A DNA stretch of 64,000 nucleotides from positions 1 to 64,000 of the forward strand of contig NZ_JBNGPA010000026.1 in assembly GCF_050589845.1 (NCBI RefSeq), given 5' to 3'. The first letter of the stretch is position 1, and every line of letters begins with the position of its first letter. A program made the position numbers and the translations under genes. The DNA comes from Carboxylicivirga agarovorans (GTDB lineage: Bacteria; Bacteroidota; Bacteroidia; Bacteroidales; Marinilabiliaceae). This document shows positions 63,472 to 64,000 of this stretch, piece by piece. The notes below the pieces were generated by a model. The model was not told where the DNA came from. It ran no database searches and saw nothing but the letters and a program-made list of their open reading frames with translations.

Positions 63472-64000
63472 CTATCGTTTACTTTCCAGGGCTTCCAGCA
63501 ACCTTTTGTCCCGCCCGTATATGTCTTTATAAAAACTGATGCGGCCGTCGTTCTTATTATCATCGCAGGTCATGTAGATCAGGATAATGGGTATGCGTTC
63601 TTTTAAATGGATCGTTTGCGTTGTTTCTGATTCGACTATCTTATTGATCCTTTGAAGATCGTAATAGGGATCATTCAATAAGAGCTTGGCCAACACAAAA
63701 GGTTTTTCAACCCTGATGCAACCATGGCTGAATGCCCTTTCAGAACGGTTAAATAAGGATTTGGATGGCGTGTCGTGTAAGTAAATGGCATAGGGACTGG
63801 CAAACATGAATTTGACTTTTCCCAGAGCATTGCGTGAGCCGGGCTGTTGTACAATGGCATAAGGAAAGTTATGGCTTGAGTATTGGGTAAAATCGACCTT
63901 AGCCGGATCTATGGGGGTGTTGTTTTGATACAGAATCATGTTTCTGTCCTTAAGGAAGTTGTCGTCCTGTTTTAATTTGGGCAGTATTTCCTGAGAAACG
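63472..64000 (-). CDS. L,D-transpeptidase (YcbB/LdtD type), 5' end outside the window
   Basis: The frame is open to the right edge (reading VSQEILPKLKQDDNFLKDRN before the Met at 63939), so the true start is beyond 64000. The visible 176 residues include the YkuD domain core: NALGKVKFMFASPYAIYLHDTP, the catalytic SHGCIRVEKP with Cys and His, and a C-terminal ILIYMTC region. YcbB-type enzymes make 3-3 peptidoglycan cross-links in the periplasm. The EILPKLKQDDNFL segment before the domain is typical of the YcbB group, and full proteins have 500-600 residues. Orientation is convergent with the crp-type gene. Confidence 0.9.
   Translation of the reverse strand, partial: VSQEILPKLKQDDNFLKDRNMILYQNNTPIDPAKVDFTQYSSHNFPYAIVQQPGSRNALGKVKFMFASPYAIYLHDTPSKSLFNRSERAFSHGCIRVEKPFVLAKLLLNDPYYDLQRINKIVESETTQTIHLKERIPIILIYMTCDDNKNDGRISFYKDIYGRDKRLLEALESKR

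Overview
The window reads as the chromosome of a Bacteroidota bacterium, probably class Bacteroidia and perhaps near Marinilabiliales (the order is inference). Four proteins or gene remnants end in type IX secretion (T9SS) C-terminal sorting domains. The energy transducer is a short TonB with a PPPPPPPP spacer. Promoters fit the Bacteroidota form TTG-N17-20-TAnnTTTG, and most starts lack a Shine-Dalgarno sequence. Gene density is uneven: ordinary operons are separated by several kilobases of repeat-rich DNA.

Layout. 1-0.7 kb: composite intergenic repeats. 0.7-7.6 kb: hflX, tonB, tRNA-Ala(GGC), a small membrane protein, a TPR/membrane protein paired with an AAA+ ATPase, and a SUKH-type protein. 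7.8-14.6 kb: two large secreted T9SS cargo proteins, one a beta-helix protein with a 1590-bp internal duplication, the other an alpha/beta-hydrolase-like protein whose nucleophile elbow has Gly instead of Ser. 14.8-22.6 kb: PBP1C and an alpha-2-macroglobulin, overlapping as a two-gene operon. 22.6-37.1 kb: an expanded, partly decaying duplicated locus of BspA-like leucine-rich-repeat proteins and an OmpA/TSP3 protein. It holds 22-bp iteron arrays, a 174-bp tandem repeat, a deleted bspA pseudogene, a truncated ompA remnant and a bspA gene cut by one in-frame TAG. 37.4-38.9 kb: nitroreductase and pirin. 39-39.9 kb: more repeats and three 15-bp palindromes on an exact 23-bp period.

39.9-51.8 kb is a nine-gene, single-strand catabolic cluster: enoyl-CoA hydratase, 3-hydroxyacyl-CoA dehydrogenase, thiolase, acyl-CoA dehydrogenase, EtfB, EtfA, a split membrane Fe-S ETF:quinone oxidoreductase and the fused mutase IcmF. 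Together these can convert isobutyryl-CoA to butyryl-CoA and then to two acetyl-CoA, passing electrons to (mena)quinone. A FadL-type outer-membrane transporter lies at 58.2-59.5 kb. Between them are a universal stress protein and an ABC/HlyD/TolC export set whose ATPase domain has lost several catalytic motifs.

59.6-63.4 kb is a compact sulfur module: a sulfide:quinone-oxidoreductase-like flavoprotein, DUF1641, DsrC/TusE and DsrE. It is transcribed divergently from a Crp/Fnr regulator with a Cys-rich N-terminus, and the intergenic region carries several palindromes including a TGA-N6-TCA site. The window ends inside an L,D-transpeptidase gene.

The most unusual signals are (i) the duplicated BspA/OmpA locus with its conserved non-coding leader, iterons, covarying hairpin and gene decay, (ii) the phased palindromes after icmF, and (iii) the sqr-DUF1641-dsrC-dsrE/crp module. 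All functional statements rest on reading motifs by eye; no database search was run.
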